NCBI GenBank assembly: GCA_032358165.1
Contig: JAALGY010000041.1
Span: forward strand, 1,860,001-1,924,000
Length of the DNA: 64,000 nucleotides
DNA from: Diplosphaera chodatii
Lineage: Eukaryota; Chlorophyta; Trebouxiophyceae; Prasiolales; Stichococcaceae
Direction: 5' to 3'
The position numbers were made by a program, and so were the translations under genes. Shown piece after piece: positions 49,889 through 62,340 of this stretch. A model generated the notes under the pieces. The model did not search any database. It was not told the DNA's origin and saw nothing but the letters and a program-made list of their open reading frames with translations. Positions within the stretch are counted from its first letter, which is position 1. The number at the start of each line of letters is the position of its first letter.

Positions 49889-52800
49889 ACTACAGGCAGC
49901 AGGAGACAGCGTCAGCTTCGGTTGCGGTCACAGGTGATAAGAGCCAGGACCTCACGCACATACAGTCCCCGTCACCAGACACAGCAGGTGTTCTGCCATC
50001 AATTGACAGCAGCCACTCCAGGCACAGCACCGGCTTTCCAACAGCCACACAAGGCAACGGCAGGTGAAACCATGTTCAACCTGGCCTTTGGCCTCAGCAA
50101 GCACAGTGCGGCCTCTGCAGCGCCTCATGCAGCTGCAGGTCAACCAGTCAGCAGCCAGGAGGATCCTGCTACCGGGCAAACTCCTCCTGCAGCATTCCCT
50201 GCACCTTCAGCAGGCACGCAGCAGATGCCAGCTGCTGCTGGCGCCACACAGCTGCCACAGCCAAGCGGCCCGCCTGCACAGCAAAGTGGACCCAGCGAAG
50301 GCAGGTCAGTTGAGGTTCCAGGCCAGCCGACAGCAACATGCAGTGCGTCAGATGGGCAACAGGTGGCAGGCGGCAGCTTCAACAAGGCTAGCGAACAGCC
50401 GTCAGGCAGCAAAGCAGGGCAGCCGCAGGGCCATGCAGCACCACCTGGTCCCAGCAAGTCATCTGCTTCCACGCTGAGCCTTGACGTCACGATATCCTCA
50501 TCCGCTGCACCGTCTGCAACCACATCACAGCAGGTGTGAGCGCAGCAATGGCACTGCACAACGAGTGTCCACTGCAACACCTCACCTTACACCCATGCAT
50601 TTCTAGACAGCATGTGCCATGCGATGTCTGCACTCACGTCTATCACTCTCTGACTGAACAGTGTGGTGACATGAGCGGGCCAGCGCTCAAGGCGTGCCGC
50701 AAGTGCTGTGTCACAAAGGAGGCGTCCGCCTTCCAGATGGACCGCCATAATGTGGATGGCCTGCAGTCCTACTGCCGCAGGTAAATCAATACCACTGACC
50801 ACTGGGCTGGACCAGACAGCACTGTTCATGCAAGTACAGTGCCGGCACCGATTAATTTGCACTCACACCATTTGTGTACCATGCTGTCGCACCGATCAAA
50901 CAACCTTCGTGTGCTGCGACGTGCAGCTGCAAGGCAGAGCGTGCTCGGGAGCGGCGCAGCGAGAAGGACACCATGCCGCCGATGCAGCCTGACGCTGCAG
51001 GCGTGAGTGTCGGCACGAGCAAGCCTGTCCGACGCACTGCCTCCAGGACCCGGCTTTTGCAGCCGCAGTCGCCCGAGAGCAGGTGCTCAACTTGAGGCCC
51101 TTCACTGCCAACTGCTGCGACTGCTTTCATCAAGCATTTTGCTGTACATCAAGCAGAAGAGTTCTATCTGTACGCAAGCCTGCATATGTTGACTGCATGG
51201 GTGAGCAAGTTATGCTGTGCACTATGGGCACGCATGTGATGACGGGTGCCAGTGTTGCAGCCCGCCTTGGTGCGGCCTGAGGCTGGCGGAGACAGAGTCC
51301 TACGGTGCGCACGGCGGTGTGGCTGCGTCCCCGGCCGCCCGCCTCGCCAGGAGCAGGCCTACAGATGCTGCCCGGCACTCCGCTGTGGCTGTGCTGCCGC
51401 CTGTGGCCCCCGGACACAAGCGCTGCAGCCGCTGCAGGGTGCACAAAGGCGCCTGCAACATATTCCCCTGTCAACATCGACCCTTTGATGTCCCCGCACG
51501 AGCTTCTTGAGGATTGTCTGACCCCCAGTCTTGAGCAGAGACACTTTGAGGTACACATGCAGGTGGAAAAGCCCCGGACGGACTTCCATTGCAACCGGAC
51601 CACAGCTGATGGTCTGCAGTATCAGTGCCGCATCTGCCACCAGGAGGTGCCCAACAGCGACTGCATTGTCATGAGCCACAGACTGCAGCAGCTCGAGTGT
51701 TCAAGCAAGCAATGCTAACGCTCACCAGACTAGTGGCTTTGGCAGGCTGTGCTGTCTGCACCACGGCGGCATGCCCAGGTTGAGCAACTCAGGCCTGGCT
51801 GCTGTCCAGGCAATTGGGTCCAGGGCGGGCAGCACTGGCCGGCAGACAGCGCGCCAGCCGGCTGCGAAGAGAAAGGCCGGCAGCGATGCCACCCGCAAGC
51901 CCAAGTCACGACGTCTGAGTGACTTCAGCAATGGCTCCACATGCCTCAGCAGGTACAAAACTTGGGACAGTACCTAACTGAAGTAACCTCGGCCGAGGCA
52001 TATGAGTCAAGTGCATGCACTGTAGAATCCATGCACACTGAGCAACAGTCTTTTGGTGGCAAGGCGATGGGCGCAGTAGCCAACCACTTGTGTGCCTCTG
52101 CAGGGATGACGGGCAGCAGGATGGCTTTGCAATGCTGCAGCGGGCGGCCGCAGTGGCGTCAGAGCAGGACCTCTGGCGGGACAACAGTGTTCTACCGCAG
52201 CGTGCAGCTGAGGCGCCGGCAGCAGCGCAGCAGCGCAAGCGCGTCACTGTGATGCACAAGCTGTGCAGCAAGTGCCACACCGTGAAGCCTGCCAGCGACT
52301 TCTGGAAGAACAAGTGCGCAGCCCGAGCAGTGTTCACCCTTGTGTCTGTTAGCCCACACTTCGAGCTCAGCCTTTTCATGTATCATTAGTCGCAACCTCA
52401 CAAACAGCAGAGAAGCTAGGCATTGCACGTAGACTACACCGAAGGCTCTTCACACAGAGGTGCTGTCGTCACAGGAGCACGGCGGATGGTTTGCAGTGGT
52501 TCTGCCGAGGCTGCCAGACGCGCGTGTGCCACACGCTCAAGGATGCCGCCCGCCTGCGTGTGGCCGCCAGCCAGGCTGCTGCACATGCCCAGGTCCGCAG
52601 TTGACAGCGACTTGGCTTGTGTGTGCCATTGCACTGCAAGATCAGACCCTTTCACCAAGCTTGCCTGCTGTAGACCAACATCTTGACAGGCCACATTGCT
52701 GAGCCCGCCAGCTTTGTGAGGGTCTTTGAAGCAGCGCAAGGTGTTGATGCATGTCGCAGGGCCTGCAGCCTATGACACCAGCCCTCAGACACAGCCATGG

Positions 52801-54791
52801 GTCTGCGAAAAAGTGCAAGGCGGCAGGCCGCCCGACGACCGCCAGCGACAGGCTCGGCACCGGCAGTCACAGCCGGAGTGCACCGGGTTCAGCAGCACAC
52901 AACCTCACTGGACTTGACGCCTTGCTGGTTGCTGGCTCCACCGCGGCAGCACAAGAGGTGCACGTGCTGCTAACCCCTCTACATTGGGTATCTCAGGTTG
53001 TGTCACATGTCAATACCTGATGGTATCGCACATGCGTAAGCCACCGGAGACCGTAGATGCCAGCTGTGAACAAAAGGATTCTGCGTTGATCCCAGGATGC
53101 ACAGCACAGAAGGGCTGGAGCGGAGGCGAAGGCTTGCAGGTGGCAGTCGGAGCAGCACAATGGTGATGCAGGAACGGCGGCAGCTCGAGTCACCCTGCAG
53201 GTGTGGCAGCGGCTCTGCCCCTTCAAATTATCTTGCAGTTGTGGTGGAACAACAGTTTGCAGGAACCAGCGCTGCGCACGTGTCAAGCCAACGACACACG
53301 TGAGCAGACCTGCAGCTGCTTAAACAGATAAGCAGCGCCTGCTGTATGTGCCTCGACAGGAACCAGCGCTGCGCACGTGTCAAGCCAACGACACACATGG
53401 GCAGACCTGCAGCTGCGGAACAGACGATCAGCACCTGCCCTATGTGCCGATGATGCAGGATGTGCTGAGGTCGGCGCCACATGGTGGCAGCCCGGCAGCG
53501 CCAAACTCGATCCCATTAGTTGCAGCCCTTCGAACAGTGCACGAATCCAGGCCTGGGGCAGTGCACGAAGGTACGCCAGACCAGACCCAATTTGATGTCG
53601 ATGTTGCTGATAGCCAATGTGACAGGCGTGCTGCATGTGTGCACAAACTACTGAGCAGCGGTGCAGCGAATCCCACTGTCTGCCACAACTCATCTGCTGT
53701 CATCAGGGGCTGAGCTGCTGGTGCATGCAGGCCAGCTGAGCGCAGGCGAGGTGGCACCTGCGGGGCCTGGCAGCTCCAGCGGTGCACAAGACGCCGACTC
53801 TGGCATCAGTGACGATGGCAGCATGGAACGCGAGGCGGCAGTAGTGCGCACCTCCACCGCCGGAAGCAACAGCCTGCAGGTGTGCGGGACAGTCTGGAAC
53901 ATATGATCTCCTGGTTGTGCTCGCAATACGACCACAACCCTTTTCCAAAGGGTCTGCTGACTCATCAGTCTAGGGTGCTACAAGGGTGGCATTTCATGTA
54001 GTTAGCCTCGGAATGCGCAGCCTGCAATGCCATCATACGGCTGTCCACCCACGTTGTTGTCAACCTGTGGCATCAATGTACATGGCCTCGCTTCCATATG
54101 CAGGACATACTGGAGGCATGCCGGCAGGAGGCCGCAATCACCGCGGAGCGCACCAGGCTTTCGCGTCAGGTGCTGATGCCACCCTGTGTTCCCTGCATGT
54201 TCCTGGCCATATCCCACGGCCTCGTCAGGTTAGCTGTGCTGCATGCAGCACGAGAGAGCAGGTTGATCTTAGGCCTGAAAAAGTGATGCGAAACATTGCG
54301 AGAGGTTGCGCTCGTGTACATGTGTCCAGTTGCTGGCCATCGGGCCCCTGCTGATGCCGGACGCATTGCGGCTGCGGACGGTGCCCGGTAACGCAGCAAT
54401 GCGGGCTGTTCTGCAGCGAGAGAGCCCTGCTGCTCCCGGGTTGACGAGCCTTCCAGCCCAACGGAGCCCAGCCGCCGAGCCCAGCATTGGCGGGAATCCT
54501 CCCACACACAGCGGATGCGGCAGCTGGGGCTACGTGCAGCGTCCAGCCGCCGCCGCCAATCACCACGAGGTGTCTGCAGCCCACCCTGGACCCCTCGGAG
54601 GCACCTTGGCGCATGGCAGCGGCGGCCTCAGCTCGCATGTGCAGTTTGGCGGCGCCAGCTACCCATTGGCAGGATCTGGCCCGGGCCGGGCTGTCTTGCG
54701 GGAGGTGCCAGACGCCTGCAGCGTCAGGCAGGCCGCCAAGCTGTTGCCCCTCATATTGCTGCTGAGTGGCCAGGTTTCGGGCAGGGTGTAG
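49889..54791 (+). CDS. Cys-module protein B, three CxxC/CxxC modules
   Basis: No known family name. Multi-exon gene sharing its module with protein A. The first coding exon seen is Ser/Gln/Pro-rich (ATG 50072, MFNLAFGLSKHSAASAA; an alternative frame runs from 49889). Three modules follow, each split by an intron before or after DGL: KACRKCCVTKEASAFQMDRH-NVDGLQSYCR with C from the next exon (about 50690-50940); KRCSRCRVHK joined to PRTDFHCNRTTADGLQYQCR-IC (about 51417-51640); and KLCSKCHTVKPASDFWKNK joined to STADGLQWFCRGC (about 52258-52535). After them come a basic linker, a helix (DILEACRQEAAITAERTRLS) and a low-complexity tail ending near 54791. Pattern is CxxC, K, F, DGL, C-R-x-C, probably one zinc per module. 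Function unknown. Exon borders outside the modules are approximate. Confidence 0.7.
53262..53455. repeat. Tandem duplication, 97-bp unit, two copies
   Basis: ggaaccagcgctgcgcacgt begins at 53262 and at 53359. The first 60 bases of the copies are almost identical; the rest has diverged but still aligns (cctgctgtatgtgcc against cctgccctatgtgcc). It lies within gene B, in a part not assigned to an exon. Confidence 0.85.
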
Positions 54792-55282
54792 ATGAATGTT
54801 GTCCTAGGTCGTGTTGGATGTTGCAGACTGCATGGCAGTCCGCTTTAAAGTTTTCATGAAATGCAACATGTGCCATCAGCGTTGTCAGTCTTTGCCCTAA
54901 AGCATGCTCCGATGACAACATTTCGTCAGCTTGGTGGGTTTTCGATGCTGAAGTCAGCCAAGCTTGATGCCGCCTTGCATCATGTCAAATTTGCTTGCAG
55001 CATGTCATGGTGCACAGTTGCGTTGTAGCTTGGCAGTGAGCTGCATGTGAAGTGAAGTGGTGTGTCTGGCACCGCAGCCACCGGCAGTCGACGCCCTCTC
55101 ATTGATACCAACAGCAACGCAAGTGTGCATGAACAGGCCAATCTGCGGCCAACATGAAGTATGCCAAATCAAAAGCAATGTGCAATCGATGTAACAACAC
55201 CAAGCGCACATTCTGCCACACCCACACGCGACAGCGGGTTCTGAAAGCCAAAACTGTCAGTTACCGAGCCCACACAGGTCCC
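54792..55282. other. Convergent 3' spacer, gene B / FZL
   Basis: 491 bases between two stops. No gene or clear poly(A) motif recognised. Confidence 0.4.
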
Positions 55283-58200
55283 TCACTCCACGTTGGCGGC
55301 CTGCATCTTCAGGTCGCCGAGGCGTGCCACCAGGGCGCTGCGGTCTGCTTCCGCCTTCTCCACACGGGCGACCTCCGCCGCCGTTGCCTTCTCCAGCGGC
55401 CGGATGAAGGCGAGGATCTCCTCGTTGCAGGACGTCACGCCCGCTCGCAGCTCTGCTGCCAGCTTCTCCTGCACCTCCTGTGGCAGCAGGAAGCCACAAC
55501 AACTCAGCTTTGCATCATCTCACTTTATCATGTGTACCGACAGCAGTTGGTGGTGCAGTCATGTGGCATGCTCGGGTCCTGCTTCATGCAGCAAGGGCAA
55601 GAAGCGCACCCTCACAAAGTCGGAGCACAGCTCCCGCAGCTGGTCCTTGGCCTCCCGCCTCCGCAGCGGCAGGTTCACCTGCAGCGTAGCGCACATGCCA
55701 TAGAGCGTACACTGTCCACAGCAAGCATGTGTTTCGCCTGTTTGCATGCGTACGTGATAGGTACCAAAGGGTTCAGGTGCTGCCTTAAACTCTAAAGCCA
55801 TGTGACATCTGTAGCGCGCACCACTGAGACGTAGGCGACGGCGGCGGCGAGGCCCAGCGCCAGCAGGTCCTCCAGGGTGCCGTTCAGGAACCAGGTGGAC
55901 AGCCACCCCAGCCCCAGTGCGCCTGCGATAACAGCCCTGCTTGTCATCTGGATGCGACATTTGCCACAAGTTCAGGTGTTACGTACGTTATTAGGGATCA
56001 GACAATTGTCAACAGCTGAACCTCTGCAGTCCTTGCTGATAGCTGGTGCATGCGGCCTGTGCAGGGTCGTGGATGGAGCGTGCTTTTGTGCAAAATGTTA
56101 AAAGTGTGTTGCTCTGCTGCTGAGCTCACCAACTGCGTTGCCAGCGCTGGACAGGGCGGCCCCGCGCACCACCCCCTCCAGTGTGCCCGCCAGCCCCTGG
56201 GCGTCAAAATTGGCCACCGCGAGCTTTGCCGACGCCGACGGCACCAGGCTGGTCTCCTCGCCATCACTACGGTGTTAAACGAAAGTGTGACGAACTCTAG
56301 GATAGCTATCGACCGACTGTCGAGCGACTGTAAGAACACGGCATAGTGTGAGGAGCCTCCGCTGGAGCTGACTTGCATGCTGTCATGGCCCTGCTGTACC
56401 TTGTGTCGCTGACGGCACCACTGCCGCTGCCATTGGACTCTGCCTCGGCGGCAGCCGCCGCGCGCTGCTCCCGCCACTTCCTCCGCTGCTCTGCTGCATC
56501 TGTGTCAGGCGGAGGGACACTGTCGTGGTGTGGTGTGTCCACTACAGCACTCAGCACAGCTGTGTGCAGCTGGTTCCGCAGGTGCATCGGTGGCTTCAAC
56601 ACAACAGGGCCGATAATGCAGCGCGACCCCACACCTGCAGCTGGGGCGTCGTCGAACAGGCTGTCAAAGGTGCGGCCCAGCTGCATGGCGCGCTGCTCAG
56701 CAAAGCTGCGGTAGTTGGCCACCTGCAGCAGTAACACAGGCAGTCTACATTGGCGTGTCAGGCGGGTAGCTTGCCAGGTAGGCTGGACGAACACACATGG
56801 CATAGGCTATCATGCCATACGGGCTGACAAATCATGTGGTATCTAAGGTTTATGGCAGGCTGAGGCCCAACGACTCTGTGTGACTTGCCGCCGGACAGGG
56901 TTGCCAGTTGGTGCACCTTTGGCACTCGGATTGGCCTGACTCATGGGACAGCTGGTGTGGACTCTGATCTGCTAGCATGAGGCGAAATCATAGGCGTGGT
57001 CTCCAAAGAATGCACCTGACGCTCGCAGTTGCCCTTCAGCCAATCTGCGTGCTCCTCCACCTGCCGCCGCAGCTGCCCCGCCATATCCTCCACGACTGCT
57101 GCCTCGAAGTCTGCACAGACAGCACGCAATGTAATGCCAGCCTGCTGAGAAACGACCTGTACACACGCCTTGTTCGGGTGAGCTTGTATCCACTCTCCCC
57201 ACTCGTCAGCTGGTACGGCAACGCTGTGGACGCGCCAACAGGTGCAGACCCACCCTTCGCTGCTGGCAGGCTGCGCTGACTGCGCCGTGAGCCGAAGATG
57301 TAGGTGGAGAGCGCCTCCACATTGCCCAGCTGCAGCGTGTCATCAATGAAGGCGCCGCCTGCAGTCGTGATGCATGTTCTATGGTGAGGTGTGAACGTTG
57401 ACAGACCCAGATAGTGATGGACACAGGCTGCTGTGGTCCAGCGGGTTACAGCATGCATGCCTGCTGCGTCTCGTGCGCACAGCGGCATCAGAGGTGCTGC
57501 AGGCCTCACCCCGGCGGGCGACAGCGTCCACGGCTGCCGCCAGCTCGAGGCGCTGCGCCTTGCTGTCCCGCTCCATGTTTGCCGCGAAGCCCGACAGCTG
57601 GTCGCCCACCAGCGACACCGCCCGCAGCTCCTGCATCGAATAGAAGATAGGCCCTTCATCAGCATGGGAGAGACCATGCATTTGGTGGCGACACACCCTT
57701 CGACCCCACTGCATCTGCTTCAGGCGCACGGCACTGCTCGGCTGTGATGCCGAACATATCGTGTCCTTCCAGGAGGAGCACGCCGTGCAATGCACATCGA
57801 ACACCCAGTGCAGATGAGTGCCCACCTCCTTGGCAGTCTCCACCTCCGCGGCCAGCTGCTGCCCGGCCGCCTCCAGCAGCGCGTCGGCCACGAACAGCGG
57901 CGTCTGCAGCTTCAGCCGCACCGCCTCCGCGGCTGTGCGGCCGCCGCCCACCAGGAAGTCGAATATAAAGCCCTCCAGCGCACCGAAGCGGCTCGATCGC
58001 CACTGCACGTCCTCAGACAGCCGCTGGGCCTCGTCGTCGGTGAGCTGACCTGGAGGAAAATGGTCACGCAACGTCTGCAGGCGCCCTGATGCTCAGGAGG
58101 ACAATGGCGCACGATGGCAGGCGGCCTGCCACTGTGTCGCGTGGCCCATGGCTGCAGACCATGGTCGGGTCACCCTAGGTCAAGAAGTGAGAGGCAACTG

Positions 58201-61200
58201 TGATCAGACAGTGGGTTTGCTACGACTGCATGCTCCAGGCACGGTCGTCTAGGCACAAGCAACTCGTCTAGGCATCAGCATCACCTCCTGGCAGGGTGCC
58301 ACCGGCGGACACCTTGGCGGCCAGGGCCTTGCGTGCCGCCACAGGCAGCACCTGCATCAAACAGCATGTCGGGACCACATAACCTGCATGCTCAACACAA
58401 GAACGGCACCGACGCCCTGTGCACACATGCAACGACGACAGTTAAAACCATGCGTGGCCAGTGTGTACCTGTGCTGTTTCAACGCCCAGCAGACGCCTTG
58501 CATTCTGCGCTACAAAGTCCACCACCTCCTGTACCTCATCGTCTGTGCTGAGGATATCAACCTGTAATGATAACAGCATACAACGGTTGCCTTTGACTCA
58601 ATATCATCCTGATAGCCTATCGGATATAAGAGCTGGCGTTATGAACCATTGTTGCAGATGGTTCATCTCGGCTCACCTTGTTCAGCACGAATACCACCTT
58701 CTTGCCCCATTTCCTGCACAAACACCTCAACAGGCTTTTAAACGGGACAGCAAGACGCTCTCAACGGCAACGGTCATGACTGTGGAATGTCAGCATGACC
58801 CACAGATGGCACCACCCTGTCACCTGATGTACTGCAAGAACTCCACTTCTGACTCGGTGAACGGTCGGTCAGCGGACATAACGAAGAGCACCAGGTCCGC
58901 GCGGGGCACGTACTCCTCCGTCAGCCGCTGCTGCCGCTCCAGGATGACATTTGTGCCCGGCGTATCCACAACATTCACATTCCGCAGCAGCGTGGCCCCT
59001 AGCCGCCGCACCTGCAGCACCGCCACAGCAGATTCACACTATTCTCAGCAGCGTCACGCCGTGAGGCGACACGCAAGACTCCTCACACGCTGTGGAGGAG
59101 AAGGCAGCAGGCAGCAGCTGGCTGTGGCTGCGCATGAGAGCTTTCGGTGTCTCAGTTGCGATGACGACTCACGTAGAAGCCGTCTGCGTTCTGCTCGGTG
59201 CCCATGTCACCCTCGTGTTCCGTGTACTTCAGCACGCTGATCTCGTTGGTTGTGGGCAGGATGCCCTCCTCCAGGAAGCGCCCGCCCAACAGGGCGTTGA
59301 TCATGGACGACTTCCCTGCTCACATGTGACCATCTGCCATCATTGCTATGCATCGATCACTAGCATTCAAAGCCGCACTGAAGCCTACGCACGGGTACGG
59401 GTACAGTAGTGGTGCTGGGTTGGGGGAGGCACATGAAGAGGCGCACCAGAGTTGAACTCGCCGACCACGACCAGCAGGAACAGCTCGTCCAGCTGCTTTA
59501 GGGCATCCGCCAGCAGCCCCCGCTCGTCCATCTGTACAGTGGGGCTGCAACTATGACCTTGGGTGTGCTCGATGACCAGTGCTGCTTCACCCAGCCTAGC
59601 CTGTGTGTGCATACTACCTGATGTGCATTGTGGTACACGCCACTGGCGATGTTGCAGCCTACCTGAGGGCAAACCTCGTCGAGCAGCTCCAATGCATCCG
59701 TCAGCAGTTCACGTTCTCGCTCCACCAGTGCGGCCTTGGAGTCGCCAGCCAGTTGCACCTATGCAACAGGCGGCACTGGCTGGTGACCATCGGAGGTGCA
59801 GCTGGATAATTCGAACAGCTGACCACAATGTTGATTTATGAAACACCATGCAAACACGTTCTTGTGGTTTGCTACGGACATTTGCACACCTGGCCCAACG
59901 CAGTCAGGCCCGAGACGTTCTGGGAGCCAGTGGCGTCAGGAGCCGAAGTTTGTGCCTTGCTACCCTGTTCAAGTGCACCTGCACGCAGACAAAGTACTGG
60001 TCACACACCCTGTTTCGTTTCATGCAGATCAGAGCAATGATAACTTTACGCCCTCATGCCCACCTGCCCAGACTTCCGGCAGAACCACTGCAATCTGCCC
60101 AGGTGCAAGGGCCCTACCTAGGATGCTGCGAACACTGCCCTCCTGGCTGTCTGAGCTGCCGGCACCTGCCGCTGATGCAAGCTGCGACACGCTGACCAGC
60201 GGCACTGACAGACCGTCAATGCCACCGCTGAGCAGCTCTGTCATGCCGTCATTACCGCTGCCTGTGGACAAACCAGCAATGACAGGGATGCCTGCACCAC
60301 GCTGCTGCTGCTTTGCAGCCGTGTACTCCTGTCTGCTGGCCGCGCCGCCACCCTCCGGCTGCATGAGCAGAATTGGGGTCATGCTGACACCGTGGCATCT
60401 ATGGAGGGAAGGGCAACTGCTCTCAGGTGCTCTTGTCACATGTGCTGACTGGTCAGTCTTGCAGTTGTCACCTGGAGCACAACAAAGTTTGCGCCGTCAT
60501 TGGCGGCAGTGGCTGCCTCGGCGGCAGTGCCCACCATCCTGCCCACCAGCGAGGCCGCGCCGCTCATCATGCGGCGTGCCACGCCTGTCGGCAGCCCTGC
60601 ACCAAGTGCGCATCAATGTGGTTGTTAGACAGGCAATGTTCGTTGTCTGGTCGTCGTCAACATGACAGTGACGATCAGCCAGTGAGCTCTGCAGGGTACA
60701 GGTTTGTTCTTGCTGGACATGCATCTTGAATTCTTTGGATTGCATGCGGAAAAACACCTCTGGGTGACAACAGCACGCCATCTGCCTCAGCTGCATCCAC
60801 AATATCCGTCCTGTCGACGATTAGCAGCGCAGCGCGGCCGCGCAGCACCTCTTGGAGGCGGCAGGCTGCATCATACAGGGCGCTGCCGCCGCTGTCATCC
60901 TCAGACAACACAACACCGGTGGTGCCACCCGCCAGTGCCTGCATCACAAGACCACCAGCCTCAGGCAGCCTGGACTGTGGCGCTTCCAGGCTGAGGTGCC
61001 TGCCTAAGGCGGGGCCATGATCGTGCATGGTGTGAAGACATGCCACTCTGCAGGATGCTGTTCATACTGTGTCTGTGCTTGCTGCCGCTTGACAGGGGCA
61101 TCACCGATGAGATTGCATCGCGGGTGGCTCCGTCATCCAGCGCTTCTGAGGCTGTGAGACCAAGCCACACAGCCGGAAGCCGCACCTTCGCCTGACCTTT

Positions 61201-61635
61201 GCCTGCGGTTCCACAGATTGCATTGCTATATCAGCCATACCCTGAACGAAGCCCATGCTTCTTGTCAGGAAATGTGTCCCGCTGCATGACATGCACGGCA
61301 TGCATGCCGGCCCAACCTGCCGGGAAGACGCTGACGCCCGTGCTCTGCATCGACGCTGACACAGCGGTTCGGACACGAAGTCTGCTGCGACTCGTACACC
61401 GCCGCTGCCTCTGCAGATAATGATGTGTCTGAAGCGAAGCGCCATGCCCGCTGAAAGCACGACGTGTGGCCTGCTGAAGCTGGCTGCTGGCCGTCACAGA
61501 CGGCGAGTGTTTGGCACATGCAAGCCTTCGTGCTGTTCCGCAGGATGCAACCGGGCTTTTTCGCCCATCGCAGCTGGATAGCACTGTCAAGCTGGGTGCT
61601 GTTGCTCGACACAAGCACGGCGTGCGCGTCTGCAT
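55283..61635 (-). CDS. FZL: FZL chloroplast dynamin-like GTPase with TMP-synthase-like domain
   Basis: FZO-like membrane-remodelling GTPase of thylakoid and chloroplast envelope, known from plants. The start (ATG 61635) opens an Arg/Ser/Thr-rich transit-peptide-like exon. Next is the thiamine-phosphate-synthase-like domain: VRLPAVWLGLTASEALDDGA, LAGGTTGVVLSEDDSGGSAL, AALLIVDRTDIVDAAEADGV, GLPTGVARRMMSGAASLVGR (61,170-60,490). Then DALKQLDELFLLVVVGEFNS precedes the P-loop, whose GKSSMINALLGGRF is on the following exon (intron 59318-59446). G2 is GILPTTNEISVL, G3 NVNVVDTPGTN, G4 VVFVLNKVD. The helical region follows, then a membrane hairpin (ALGLGWLSTWFLNGTLEDLL, LALGLAAAVAYVSVV) and the coiled-coil end FIRPLEKATAAEVARVEKAE with stop 55283-55285. 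All GTPase motifs are intact. More than twelve exons; borders partly solved. Confidence 0.92.
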
Positions 61636-62340
61636 GCCGTCCAGTGGGGTATCAGCACGCACAACCTCGGTTGAAGGTCATCAGATGATCATCATAGTTG
61701 CACGCTGCTGCGGACTTGCGCGGACTGCCTTGTCAACACCGATGCTGGCAAAATCCAATCTCCACCATGCATCAGCGTACCCTACTGCGGGCAAAACAAG
61801 CGCGCAACGAGCAGCTGATGCGGTGCACTGATCAATGTTTGCGGATGTAGCAGTACGCTTGGCAGGCGTGCACTCCGCAAGATCTCCACGAGATGAGAGT
61901 TGCAGTTTGCATGCACAGGCCCCCTCCGACACTGGTCAACAGAGTATCGAGCCACACTTCAGGCGTCAGTACAACGCTGCACCTTTAACCGCAAGATATC
62001 ATGCGCAGCTGACCTGTATCAATGGTGTGATCAGCAAGTTTTGGCACCATGACCTTTAGCACCAGACTGCCAGCAACTGCTGTATGTCTCACACCGCAGC
62101 AGCCCCGCAGTTTACGTCAGGTCACAATGAACAAGCGAAGCGCCGATTGCAAGTATGACGCGGGAGTGAGCCACCGCTGTATTGCTCAGCCTGATGCATG
62201 TTGCACATATCAGAGGGAGCGCACTGCATGCTATAATGATTGCACGGCACACACCCCACGTGTGCGTATCTGATACTCGTCTGCATGACGCAGATGCGCA
62301 GGCTTGAAACCTACACGCAACGAACGTCCAGCCCACCAAC
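61636..62340. promoter_or_regulatory. Divergent promoter region, FZL / Gln-rich protein
   Basis: 705 bases between two start codons. Both promoters are expected here; short frames have no recognisable content. Confidence 0.45.
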
